46,580 bases of DNA from an uncultured Acetatifactor sp. (lineage in GTDB: Bacteria > Bacillota > Clostridia > Lachnospirales > Lachnospiraceae): contig NZ_CAJUCP010000050.1 of NCBI RefSeq assembly GCF_910585425.1, forward strand, positions 1-46,580. The letters run 5' to 3'. How positions within the stretch are numbered: position 1 is the first letter of the stretch; every line of letters starts with the position of its first letter. Below, piece by piece: positions 8,922 through 17,486 of the stretch. Below the pieces are notes generated by a model. The model was not told the DNA's origin. It ran no database searches and worked only from the letters and a program-made list of their open reading frames with translations. The translations under genes and the position numbers were made by a program.

Positions 8922-9664
8922 TTGCCAGGTCACAGGCGGGAGAAAGCGAGGCGAGAGAGGTACTGATAGAGAGCAACCTGGGGCTGGTGCGCCATATCGT
9001 GAGGAGGTTCGCGGGCAGAGGGCACGACCTGGAGGATCTCTTCCAGATAGGGGTCATCGGGCTCATGAAGGCCATAGACAAGTTCAATCTGGAGCTGGGG
9101 CTGAAATTCTCCACCTACGCCGTGCCCATGATTACAGGGGAGATCAAGCGGTTCCTGCGGGACGACGGGCCGGTGAAGGTGTCCAGGACCATCAAGGAGA
9201 ACGGGCTGAAGGTGAGGCTGGCCAGGCAGAGGCTCCAGGCCGACATGGGCAGGGAGCCCACGGTGGAGGAGCTGGCGGAGGCGGCGGGGCTCTCCGTGGA
9301 GGACGTGGTGCTGGCCATGGAGGCCGACACCTCGGTGGAGTCCATCTACGCCGCGGTCTACCAGGACGACGGCAGCGAGGTCTACCTGGTGGATAAGGTG
9401 GTGCGGGGCGGCGAGGGCAGCTTGGGCAGCAGCGTGGCAGGCGGCTGCGGCGGGGAGGACGCGGAGAAGGAAGAGGTGCTCAACCACATGCTGCTGGGGC
9501 AGCTTCTGGACAGCCTGAATCCCGGGGACAGGGAGCTGATATACATGCGGTATTTCCAGGACAAGACCCAGACGGAGATCGCCGCCAGGCTGGGGGTCAG
9601 CCAGGTGCAGGTCAGCCGCATGGAGAAGAGGATCCTGCTGAACCTGCGGGAAAAGGCCCGCTGA
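8900..9664 (+). CDS. sigF: Forespore sigma factor F
   Basis: RNA polymerase sigma-70 family factor of 254 aa that starts forespore gene expression. Region 2 is visible (NLGLVRHIVRRFAGRGHDLEDLFQIGVIGL, read in parts; then KFSTYAVPMITGEIKRFLRDDG) and region 4 ends the protein with the helix-turn-helix TQTEIAARLGVSQVQVSRMEKRI. The ATG at 8900 is chosen because the protein then begins MDRTSVLIARSQAGE, matching the family start; the frame is open farther upstream inside spoIIAB. A Gly/Ser-rich loop (about 172-185) between regions 3 and 4 is unusual in composition. Confidence 0.96.
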   Translation: MDRTSVLIARSQAGESEAREVLIESNLGLVRHIVRRFAGRGHDLEDLFQIGVIGLMKAIDKFNLELGLKFSTYAVPMITGEIKRFLRDDGPVKVSRTIKENGLKVRLARQRLQADMGREPTVEELAEAAGLSVEDVVLAMEADTSVESIYAAVYQDDGSEVYLVDKVVRGGEGSLGSSVAGGCGGEDAEKEEVLNHMLLGQLLDSLNPGDRELIYMRYFQDKTQTEIAARLGVSQVQVSRMEKRILLNLREKAR

Positions 9665-9858
9665 ACTTTAAGAATGTGTAAAATTTATGAAATCGCAAAA
9701 AAGCCCTTTTCTTCCGGCCATAATTCGTTTACTATGGAAGGTGTGAGCGAGGATGCTTTCTGCCATAGATGCCGACAGGGCATCACGGGAAGCAAGGAAT
9801 GGGAATAGACGGATGAGCCGCAATTGTGGCGGGATTGTTCCGGCAGGAGAGGATCGGT

Positions 9859-11022
9859 ATGAGAGACGGGATGAGGCGCAGGGATCTGGATAGAGGCAGG
9901 AGATATATGAGAAGGGGGGTGCGCCGCAGGATCGCCGCCATGCTGGTATGCCTGGTGGCGATGGTGGCCGTGATGTTCTCGGCGGCCTCCCTCTTTGTGT
10001 GGATCAGGGATCGGATGGCGGAGGCCGCCGCCGCTTCCGGAGAGGACGTGGTGGACGGAAGCGGCATTGTCAGCGTGGATGCGGAGGGGAACGTGGTGGA
10101 CGAAGACGGGAATGTAGTCGGTGTGCTCTCGGGCTCCGTTGGGCTCTCCCCGGAGGAGGTGGAGGCCCAGGTGACGGATGCCAGGCAGCAGGCTGCCACG
10201 GAGGTGCTGGACGGCATCCGCACCAGGCTCAATGACGGGGATTCGGTGCTGGAGGCCCTGCGGCCGCTGTACCCCAATGACATGATTGTATACAGCGGCG
10301 GGCAGTACCACATCGTCCCCATCGATTACAGCTTAAAGCAGCACGGTTTTCAGGATGCGAACCTACAGATTCTGGAGACCGGGGAATACCAGTATCTGCA
10401 GGACGGCCAGGTGGTCTCCCACAAGGGCATTGATGTATCCGAGTTCCAGGGGGAGATCGACTGGAACCTGGTGGCCCAGGACGGGGTGGAGTTCGCCTTC
10501 ATCCGGGCGGCCTATAGAGGGTACGGCACCGGGAAGCTGGTGGAGGACGCGAATTTCGACGCCAATGTCCAGGGGGCCCAGGCGGCGGGCATCAAGGTGG
10601 GGGCCTACATCTACAGCCAGGCCATCACGGAGGAGGAAGTGGTGGAGGAGGCCAACCTGGTGCTGGAGAAGATTGCCCCCTACAGCATGGAATGCCCCAT
10701 CGTGTTCGATGTGGAGAAGGTCACGGGTGGGGAGGGCAGGATGAACGCCCTCTCCGTGGAGGAGCGCACCAGGCTGACCCAGATATTCTGCCAGACCATC
10801 GAGAACGCGGGCCACAGGCCCATGCTGTACTACAATACGGAGATGGGCATCATGATGCTGGAGCTGGGCGCCCTGGAGGGGTATGACAAATGGTTCGCGG
10901 CGTACAGGGAGGATTTCTACTATCCTTATGCGCATAAGATATGGCAGTATTCCCAGTCGGGGAGAGTGCAGGGGATCCAGACGGAGGTGGATCTGAATAT
11001 CAGCTTTGAGCCCCTTTGGTAG
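9859..11022 (+). CDS. Membrane-anchored GH25 lysozyme
   Basis: A 387-aa peptidoglycan muramidase. A basic N-terminus and one transmembrane helix (about 25-48) would anchor it with the enzyme outside the cytoplasm. An acidic stalk follows (about 50-100). The GH25 domain runs from about 188 to the end: GIDVSEFQG with Asp192, and the catalytic FDVE with D284 and E286. The ATG at 9859 has AGGAGAGG 6 bases upstream; a GTG at 9826 would add 11 residues. It sits between sigF and spoVAB, genes that are adjacent in Bacillus subtilis, so a role in engulfment, cortex or germination is plausible inference. It ends before the terminator at 11079-11143. Confidence 0.9.
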   Translation: MRDGMRRRDLDRGRRYMRRGVRRRIAAMLVCLVAMVAVMFSAASLFVWIRDRMAEAAAASGEDVVDGSGIVSVDAEGNVVDEDGNVVGVLSGSVGLSPEEVEAQVTDARQQAATEVLDGIRTRLNDGDSVLEALRPLYPNDMIVYSGGQYHIVPIDYSLKQHGFQDANLQILETGEYQYLQDGQVVSHKGIDVSEFQGEIDWNLVAQDGVEFAFIRAAYRGYGTGKLVEDANFDANVQGAQAAGIKVGAYIYSQAITEEEVVEEANLVLEKIAPYSMECPIVFDVEKVTGGEGRMNALSVEERTRLTQIFCQTIENAGHRPMLYYNTEMGIMMLELGALEGYDKWFAAYREDFYYPYAHKIWQYSQSGRVQGIQTEVDLNISFEPLW

Positions 11023-11064
11023 CATTTTTCCGTTCCGGCGCCAAATGTTGGAAAAGCGTGCAAA

Positions 11065-11094
11065 GAATAATTTTTTTGATTCCGCATCATACTA
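11065..11094 (+). promoter_or_regulatory. Candidate sigma-G/sigma-F promoter of spoVAB
   Basis: GAATA (11065-11069) and CATACTA (11088-11094) are 18 bp apart. This fits the forespore consensus GHATR-N17/18-CATNHTA known for Bacillus sigma-G. spoVA genes are established sigma-G targets. The start of transcription would fall near 11101, after the 5' arm of the overlapping hairpin. Confidence 0.6.
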
Positions 11095-11143
11095 ATCGGG
11101 AAACCTGAAAGGAAAGCTGATTAGGATGATGCGGAATTTTTTT
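11079..11143 (+). terminator. Long terminator hairpin overlapping the spoVAB start
   Basis: The arm 11079-11097 pairs with 11119-11137 over 19 positions with a single mismatch (A11091 against G11125), and T residues run from 11137 to 11143. The loop holds a Shine-Dalgarno-like GGAAAG, and the 3' arm contains the spoVAB ATG (11126). A transcript coming from the lysozyme gene would fold it; a transcript starting at about 11101 would lack the 5' arm. Confidence 0.75.
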
Positions 11144-11605
11144 CTGATTTTGGCAGGGGGAAGCTACGGGCTGCTGGCAGCGGCGGGGGTTTTCACCGTC
11201 CTGGCGGCAGTGGGGCTGGTGCCCCGGTTCGCGGGGAAGACCCACACGGCGGAGTATGTGCTGATATATGAGGAGATGGTGGTATTCGGTACGCTGACGG
11301 GCTGCGTGCTCAGCGTCTTTTCCAGGTACTGCCGGTTCCATGCCTGGTGGCTGCAGCGCGCCCCCCAGCATGCAGCGGTGCTGGACGGCCTGGGTGTGGG
11401 CTTTCAGGCTGTGTTCGGCCTGTTCGCCGGGATGTTCGTGGGATGCCTGGCGCTGGCCATCGCGGAGATGCTGGACAGCATCCCTATCCTGACCCGCCGT
11501 GTCTCCTTCCGGCACGGCCTGGGGCTGGCCATCATAAGCATGGCGGCGGGGAAGATATGCGGCTCCCTGCTCTATTTTTTCACAGAGCTGCACAGGACGG
11601 CCTGA
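11126..11605 (+). CDS. spoVAB: Stage V sporulation protein AB
   Basis: A 159-aa protein with about four membrane helices, part of the SpoVA complex in the inner spore membrane that moves dipicolinic acid. It matches SpoVAB features: an N-terminal Gly-rich helix, the acidic YEEMVVFG segment, a second helix with GLFAGMFVGCLA, then EMLDSIPILTRR. Two adjacent ATGs (11126, 11129) are possible starts. Here it precedes spoVAA, the reverse of the Bacillus order. The predicted forespore promoter is at 11065-11094. Confidence 0.9.
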   Translation: MMRNFFLILAGGSYGLLAAAGVFTVLAAVGLVPRFAGKTHTAEYVLIYEEMVVFGTLTGCVLSVFSRYCRFHAWWLQRAPQHAAVLDGLGVGFQAVFGLFAGMFVGCLALAIAEMLDSIPILTRRVSFRHGLGLAIISMAAGKICGSLLYFFTELHRTA

Positions 11606-11785
11606 CGGCATATTATATCTGAAAAAACGAATGTGCAGCATGCGGCCCGGGCGGTGTGCTGCCACGGCGCGCACAGCGTGAAAAAGGGCCGGTCCGGCAT
11701 AGGCTGGGGAGGACCAGCGGGCAACAGGGAATTCCGGGAGCGGAAGGAAGCCCATGCCAGGAGACTGGAGAAAGCGAGATTCCAA

Positions 11786-12409
11786 ATGGCAAATGTGACG
11801 GTATACCTGAAATGCGACAGAAATGTGGAGGTGCAGTCCCAGGACGTGTTCCTGTCGGACGTGGGGACCCTGCGCTGCATGGATCCCACCGTATCCGCAA
11901 AGCTGAAGGCCCTGAAGGTGCACCATTTCGGCAGCGGGGAGCCAAAGCGCTGCGTCGTCAGTTCCCTGTACCTGGTGAAGCTCATGGAGGAGGCCTGCCC
12001 CAACATCACCGTACAGATTGTGGGGGAGCCGGACGTGCTGGTGGAGCAGGTGGACGTGGACAGGCACAAGGGCTGGCAGCAGTGGGCGAAATGCGCGCTG
12101 GTGTGCATGGTGAGCTTCTTCGGCACCGCGTTCACCATCATGGCGTACCACAATGATGTAGGCATCAACGATGTGTTCACGGAAATCTACCGCATGGTGA
12201 TGGACAGGGAGCCGCAGGGGCTGAACACCCTGGAGGTGTCCTATTCCGTGGGACTGGCGGCGGGCATCATCCTGTTCTTCAACCATGTGGGGGGCAGGCG
12301 CATCACAAAGGATCCCACGCCCATAGAGGTGGCCATGCGCAACTATGAGGAGGATGTGGACAAGGCCCTCATCGCCACCGCCGGGAGAGAGGGGATAGAG
12401 AAGGAATAG
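11786..12409 (+). CDS. spoVAA: Stage V sporulation protein AA
   Basis: A 207-aa SpoVA subunit. The N-terminal half is soluble (VYLKCDRNVEV through IVGEPDVLVEQ) and the C-terminal half has two hydrophobic helices, with the typical FHEDV-like motif as YHNDVGINDVF and the end motif SVGLAAGIILFFNH followed by DPTPIEVAMRNYE. These match SpoVAA of Bacillus in order and length. The ATG at 11786 is chosen because family similarity starts immediately after it; the frame is open upstream to 11633 but that part has no family resemblance. The 180-base gap after spoVAB shows no clear promoter. Confidence 0.92.
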   Translation: MANVTVYLKCDRNVEVQSQDVFLSDVGTLRCMDPTVSAKLKALKVHHFGSGEPKRCVVSSLYLVKLMEEACPNITVQIVGEPDVLVEQVDVDRHKGWQQWAKCALVCMVSFFGTAFTIMAYHNDVGINDVFTEIYRMVMDREPQGLNTLEVSYSVGLAAGIILFFNHVGGRRITKDPTPIEVAMRNYEEDVDKALIATAGREGIEKE

Positions 12410-12443
12410 TTTTTTTAGGTTCAACAGAGAAGCGAGGGAGAAC

Positions 12444-12935
12444 ATGGAAGAGATGAGCAGAGAGAAAGAAGCGCAGGAGAGGCAGAAAGAGCAGCAGAAG
12501 GCCTATGAGCAGTATGTCAAGGCGGTGACCCCCACCCACAGCCTGTGGAGTCAGATGCTGCACGCTTTCATCACGGGGGGCATCATATGCTGTATCGGCC
12601 AGGGCATCCTGAACTACGCGGGGAGCCTGGGGCTGGACAAGCAGACTGCGGGGAGCTGGTGCTCGCTGCTGCTGGTGCTGCTGTCGGTAATCCTTACCGG
12701 ATTCGGCGTCTTTTCGAAGATTGCGAAATGGGGCGGCGCGGGAGCTCTGGTGCCCATCACCGGCTTCGCCAACTCCGTGGCGGCTCCGGCCATCGAGTAC
12801 AAGGCGGAGGGGCAGGTGTTCGGGATTGGGTGTAAGATTTTTACGATTGCGGGGCCGGTGATTCTGTACGGGATATTTTCCAGTTGGGTGCTGGGGGTGG
12901 TCTATTGGATTGGGAAGATGGCGGGGGTTTTTTGA
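12444..12935 (+). CDS. spoVAC: Stage V sporulation protein AC
   Basis: A 163-aa membrane protein with a charged N-terminal helix (residues 1-30) and four to five membrane segments, ending YWIGKMAGVF. SpoVAC of Bacillus acts as a mechanosensitive channel for calcium-dipicolinate release during germination. The motif KWGGAGALVPITGFANSVAA is characteristic of the SpoVAC/SpoVAEB family. It is the last gene of the sporulation block; spoVAD and spoVAE, which usually follow, are not in the window. Confidence 0.95.
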   Translation: MEEMSREKEAQERQKEQQKAYEQYVKAVTPTHSLWSQMLHAFITGGIICCIGQGILNYAGSLGLDKQTAGSWCSLLLVLLSVILTGFGVFSKIAKWGGAGALVPITGFANSVAAPAIEYKAEGQVFGIGCKIFTIAGPVILYGIFSSWVLGVVYWIGKMAGVF

Positions 12936-13067
12936 GGGAAGTCACGAAAATAGATAGAAGCAGAGCTTGTACTATGGGCAGGATAGCGAATGAAATCATT
13001 TGTTAGCCTGCTTTTTATTGTGCTTTTGTTTTTTTCGATTATAATATTGAAAGAATGAGGAATGATA

Positions 13068-13075
13068 AAAATTTC
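13068..13075. repeat. 8-bp direct repeat, left flank of the island
   Basis: AAAATTTC lies directly before the left inverted repeat at 13076. The identical 8 bp stands directly after the right inverted repeat at 19237-19244. IS1595-family transposases duplicate 8 bp of target, so the pair fits a target-site duplication around 13076-19236. Confidence 0.7.
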
Positions 13076-13178
13076 GGTGTTAGTCAGCATGTGGGTCGTT
13101 ATACCATAGCAACGGGGACGTAAGGGAAGCTGGTTTACTGGTCATATAGCCTTAACGCCCCATTTGTTGACTAACACC
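13076..13178. mobile_element. MITE-like internal deletion of the IS1595-type element
   Basis: This 103-bp piece has both terminal inverted repeats (GGTGTTAGTCA and TGACTAACACC) but no transposase. Bases 13102-13178 align with the last 77 bp of the IS at 18166-19236 with about eight differences, and include the end of the transposase gene. Bases 13076-13101 are a left end. The differences show that it came from a related copy, not a recent deletion of its neighbour. The AT-rich bases 12936-13067 before it and 13179-13445 after it hold no gene; a hairpin (GGAGT with ACTCC) lies near 13255-13283. Confidence 0.8.
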
Positions 13179-13445
13179 ATATGTAAAAATACGCAAGAAC
13201 TTTGTTTCATGGCATAAAAATGGATTGAGTCTATGATGATATTATAATTTACAGGAGTGGGAGCAGATTGCTTTTCTACTCCATTTGGAAAATCGAGTAA
13301 AAAATATCTGTACTATAATTAACGTAATGAGCTGTATGAATTGTGGAATATACAGATGTTTTTGTAAAATCATGCGCTATTTGTGTTCGAGTATATAGAT
13401 ATCGAAATTAATAGTCAATAAAATTATAAAGAGGAGAGTAGAAAG

Positions 13446-13964
13446 ATGGTTAAAGAGTTAAATGAAAATGATTTAGGACTAATGGTGGGTAAATTTTATT
13501 CGGATGTTTTTGGGTATGATATAGAGGTGATGTATGAAAAAGGTATTTCGCAAGAATATGTAGAGAGAAACATTGAATATTTCAATAATCTTGATCAGAA
13601 TTTTATAATAAATATGTGTACATCTTTAAAAAGATACTATGAAAGTTACAAGAAATTATATCCAGATTTGTGTGATGAACTGCCTTCAGATATTTTAGAA
13701 AATTTTGATAAGGATCCAACTTCTATATTAAAATATGTGAAAATCGGTGTATATCGATTTCATAAATGTAAAGCATCTGATGAAGATATTCCTGTTTTAA
13801 ATCTAGGTGGTCATTGTGAATGGGCAGGTGATGCAGGAATAACAATTGTAGCAAAAAAAGATCATCTTATATATGTAGGGCGGTGGCAAGACCGCAATGT
13901 ATGGGAGAATAGGGAAGAGAGCAGTTTGGAAAAGATGTTTAATTATGCGTTGCCAATAGCATGA
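13446..13964 (+). CDS. Immunity-like protein of an Rhs toxin cassette (copy 1)
   Basis: A 172-aa soluble acidic protein from a very AT-rich gene with a GAGGAG ribosome binding site. It is clearly a paralogue of the gene at 16207; shared blocks include FYSDVFGYDIE, FDKDPTSIL and the end region with CEWAGDAGITIVAK and YVGRWQD. I do not know a named family with certainty; it resembles the small CEW-type proteins found beside polymorphic toxins. Neutralising a toxin is inferred from its place among Rhs tips. Its own toxin may be missing, since the IS remnant lies directly upstream. Confidence 0.7.
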   Translation: MVKELNENDLGLMVGKFYSDVFGYDIEVMYEKGISQEYVERNIEYFNNLDQNFIINMCTSLKRYYESYKKLYPDLCDELPSDILENFDKDPTSILKYVKIGVYRFHKCKASDEDIPVLNLGGHCEWAGDAGITIVAKKDHLIYVGRWQDRNVWENREESSLEKMFNYALPIA

Positions 13965-14051
13965 GATTTTAGAAAATCAAATGGCATCCCTATTCCACTG
14001 GGAAGTTAAATTTTTAGAGTAAATTGACATAGTAATAGCCATGTCTCTTGA

Positions 14052-15848
14052 ATCGATTTTGCAGAAGAGTTGTTGGATGAAAAGTTGAAGGAAGCGGCAG
14101 GCGGCGGTATCACATACTGTTATACATATACGGAGAGCGGTCTGCTGAAAAATAAGGCAGTGTCTGGAAATACCCTGCTGGAGTATGCTTATGACCGCAA
14201 CCGCAATCTGACCAGCCTTGCAGACAGTGCGGGAAATGTGGTATACTACTCTTATGATATGTTGAACCGCTTGAAACAGGTCTCCGGCGGCGGGGAAGAC
14301 GTGCTGGCGGATTATGATTACACCGGAGCTGGCCAGATTCGGAACCTCCGCTATGGGAACGGTGTGGAGACGGAATACAGCTATCAGGAGGACGGGGAGC
14401 TGTCCAGCCTGGTGACACTGACAGAGCAGGGTCAGGTGCTGCTGAACTTTGATTATGCCTATGACGGGAACGGCAACTGCGTCAGAAAGAGCGGGGAAAA
14501 GTACCAGAACGAGTATGCGTATGACCGCATGAACCGTCTTGTCAGCGCTGTGCAGGAAGGAAAGGAGGAGAAGTATGCCTACGACCCGGTGGGGAACCGC
14601 TTGAAAAAGGAATCCGCACAGGGCACAGAAATCTACCATTACAATGCAAAGAACCAGCTCACCCATCTTCAGAGTGGCGGGGACACCCTTAGATACATCT
14701 ATGACAGACAAGGGAACCTGTTGGAGGAACATGGGAAAGAAAGACGGAAGCAGTACAGCTATGATGCTGCGAACCGTCAGGTGGGCATCGTTTCGGTGAG
14801 GGCAGACGATAAGACAGAGAAGCAGCGCCAGACGAACCGGTATGACGGCGAGGGCCTGCGGTATGAAACGGAAGAGAATGGCAAAATCATCCGTTTCCTG
14901 TTCGACCGGGGGGAACTGGCGCAGGAAAGTCGGGAAGAAGAAAAAATCAGTTATGCAAGGGGACACCGGCCCATTTCTTTAAGCAGGAGCGGAAAGGGGG
15001 AGAACTATTTTGTCCAGGATGAGATGGGCAGCACTCTGTTCCTTCTGAATCATAACCATGAAATCCAAAAGACATACCGTTATGATGCCTTCGGGAACAT
15101 TCTAAAGGAGACAGGGGATATACCGAACCGGCTGACTTATACTGGGCAGATATATGATGGTGCCGCAGCCCAGTATTACCTAAGGGCAAGGTTTTACAAC
15201 CCTGCCATCGGGCGTTTTCAGCAGGAAGATACTTACCGGGGAGATGGGTTGAACTTGTATGCGTACTGTGCTAATAATCCGGTGGTGTATTATGATCCGA
15301 GCGGATTTGTGCGACTATGCATAAATGGAAAAACCGCATCGCAATTAGAGACATATGAGGAGGTGCAGTATAATAAACGCATTTCGGTAACTCCAGATTA
15401 TGATTCTCCGTTAGGAACATGGACCGGTACACGAGGAGAAAGTATGTTTATTCCTTCAGATCCTGCTATGCAAGCGATTTTAAAAGAATATGGATTGGAG
15501 GGAATTACATATCATAACGGAGTTCCAGACTTTTCTCCTGTTGCATTTACGTCATTCGAGCTATTTAATATGCATGGCGGCAGAAATGGGAGAGAATACA
15601 ATTTCTCGAAAGCAGATGAAATCTTAGGAATGCAATATGGGATAACAGAGTCGGAAATGAGGTATGTAAGAGAATTGGCAGGTTATACATGGCATGAGTG
15701 TAATAATATGACAACAATGCAGATGATTCCTCGAGAAATCAACAAGTATTTTAAGCACATGGGTGGTGTAGGAGAAATAAATTTATTATTTCAGTTATTT
15801 TCACCTAGACCATCAATACGGTATCCTAATTGGAAAAAAATAGGATAA
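14052..15848 (+). pseudogene. Rhs/YD-repeat protein fragment with HNH-type nuclease tip
   Basis: The open frame runs from a stop at 14049 without a credible start or signal peptide, so it is the C-terminal part of an Rhs protein. About 400 residues of YD repeats (for example YDRNRNLTSLADSAGN, YDPVGNRLKKE) lead to the conserved core end RARFYNPAIGRF...NPVVYYDPSG near 15305. The variable tip (15306-15848, about 180 aa) ends with GYTWHECNNMTTMQMIP, then INKYFKHMGGVGE. This spacing of TWHE, MQ-IP and HxGG resembles HNH/Endonuclease VII toxin domains (WHH or colicin-DNase type). It may still be expressed from an internal start (TTG at 14070), but export is unlikely. Most likely a silent tip cassette. 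Confidence 0.8.
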
Positions 15849-16206
15849 TTGAAAGAAAATCTTGAAGTATGATTAAGGTGGTCATATTAGCAGATGGAAT
15901 TAAAGCATTATAAAAGTATGGCGTTAGTCAACATATGTGTTGATGCAGCTCGAAAGTGCCAAAATTGTTAACGAGCCTCCTGGCATTGGCTATAGGTAAT
16001 TTGCCCAATGCGCCAAACATGTGGTTAATCTCTCAGGGTTCAATCCCCCGCAGCTCTGCTGCAGGGAGTTTCATTTAGCGTGGATTATACCAGTAATAAG
16101 GAGAATCAAAAGCTTTAATATGACACAGTTTTCGTCTATAAGAAAATGCAGGTTCAATATTACAAATTTACAAAACATTGTATAAACTATAGAAAGGGTT
16201 GCTATA
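15849..16206. other. AT-rich gap with IS-end relic and small hairpin
   Basis: No gene is seen. GGCGTTAGTCA at 15920-15930 matches the IS left end at 10 of 11 bases but has no partner, so it looks like a third relic. A short hairpin (CCCGCAG with CTGCAGGG) lies near 16047-16065. A promoter-like pair ATTACA (16159-16164) and TATAAA (16181-16186), 16 bp apart, precedes the gene at 16207. Confidence 0.5.
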
Positions 16207-16728
16207 ATGATATATGATATATATGAGAACAGAAGTGGATATATGATAGGTAGATTTTATGCGGATGTTTTTGGTTATGAAATAGAGGCGTGGTATAAAA
16301 AGGATATTTCTATAGAATATGTTGAAAAAAATATAGCGTACTTAAATAATCTGGAGAGAGATTTTTTGGTAAGTATTTGTGTGGCATTGAGAAAATATTA
16401 TGAAGATTATAAAAAAATTTTGCCAGATATATGTGAAGATATTAATCAGGATATCATAAAGGATTTTGATAAAGACCCAACATCTATCTTAAGTTATATA
16501 GACATAGGAACGTACAGATTTGACCAATATAGCATAACAGACGAAAATATTCCTGTTATAAATTTACGTGGTGATTGTGCTTGGTCAGGAGATGAAGGAG
16601 TAACAATTGCGGCAAAAAATAATCAATTATTATATGTAGGGCCGTGGCACGACTTTAATGTATGGAACAGTGAAAAAAATGTAATGTTTAATTATGCGAT
16701 ATCGGATGGAAAGGCTTGGGCTCTGTAG
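16207..16728 (+). CDS. Immunity-like protein of an Rhs toxin cassette (copy 2)
   Basis: A 173-aa paralogue of the protein at 13446, about half identical by eye. Shared blocks include FYADVFGYEIE, FDKDPTSILSY, CAWSGDEGVTIAAK and YVGPWHDFNVW. It follows the Rhs tip with the HNH-like nuclease in the usual toxin-then-immunity order, so that toxin is its best candidate target. The gap between them (358 bases) is longer than usual and contains IS debris. The gene is much richer in AT than the sporulation genes beside the island, a sign of transfer. Confidence 0.7.
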   Translation: MIYDIYENRSGYMIGRFYADVFGYEIEAWYKKDISIEYVEKNIAYLNNLERDFLVSICVALRKYYEDYKKILPDICEDINQDIIKDFDKDPTSILSYIDIGTYRFDQYSITDENIPVINLRGDCAWSGDEGVTIAAKNNQLLYVGPWHDFNVWNSEKNVMFNYAISDGKAWAL

Positions 16729-16848
16729 AATCTCTATTGCAATCCATATGCATCTCAATGGCACAGATGGACTCTGACACCTTCTGGCATGAAAAGAGGA
16801 ACGTAATCTTAAAGTTATCCTTAGTTCCTGAGATTTTGTGGTTCTACA

Positions 16849-17486
16849 TTATTCAGCCCTACGCGGTATGGTGGCAGGGCATTGCACCTTGAAAGCTTTA
16901 TAAGCCTCGTTCATTTTTTTGACTGGCTCCGTTGTAATGAACAAATTGTCATATATTATGGCATGCTGTTCATGGAGATTCATAAACATAGAAGCCGTTG
17001 TCAGTGATGTCTTTTTCAGCCAATCCGACATCAGCTTTAGTATGACTGCCACCATAAAGGTCATCATCAGGTGTCCGCGAAATGTTGCCTCCATCGCCAC
17101 GTTCAAAGGAAGAATCTTGCCATCCTGCTTGCACAGCCCAAAGATTTTTTCAATCTGGTCTCTGGTATAATAAAGCGGCAACAGGTTCTCTTTTGAGATG
17201 CGTCTGGATGAAACCAGCACAAAAATCCCCTGTTCCTGCATGGCATCAAAGACCTCCTCCCCTGACAGGTTCTGGTCTTCTGCACGTTCTATCAGATGTT
17301 TCTCCAGTTCGTGCTTTATGGACAGAGCCTGGCACAGGTAAGCATAAGCAGGCCAGTTTTCCTTCGCGCCAATCAGGCAGGACACACACTTGATGTACAC
17401 AAGGCGCCTGTTATACCGTACAAGGTTTTCCTTTGCCTCAAGGCTGTCAATGTTTTCGTTGACAACTTGTTTATAGTTTATAGACC
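16849..17486 (-). pseudogene. C-terminal fragment of an IS4/IS1634-type transposase
   Basis: On the minus strand a continuous frame encodes about 200 residues with the transposase C-terminal signature YYTRDQIEKIFGLCKQDGK and the following RGHLMMTFMVAVIL. The DDE-type catalytic E is expected in the YxxRxxIE segment. The N-terminal half is absent: the frame stops at the junction with the Rhs fragment at about 17487. It is the residue of an insertion that joined unrelated sequence to the second Rhs tip. Confidence 0.8.
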
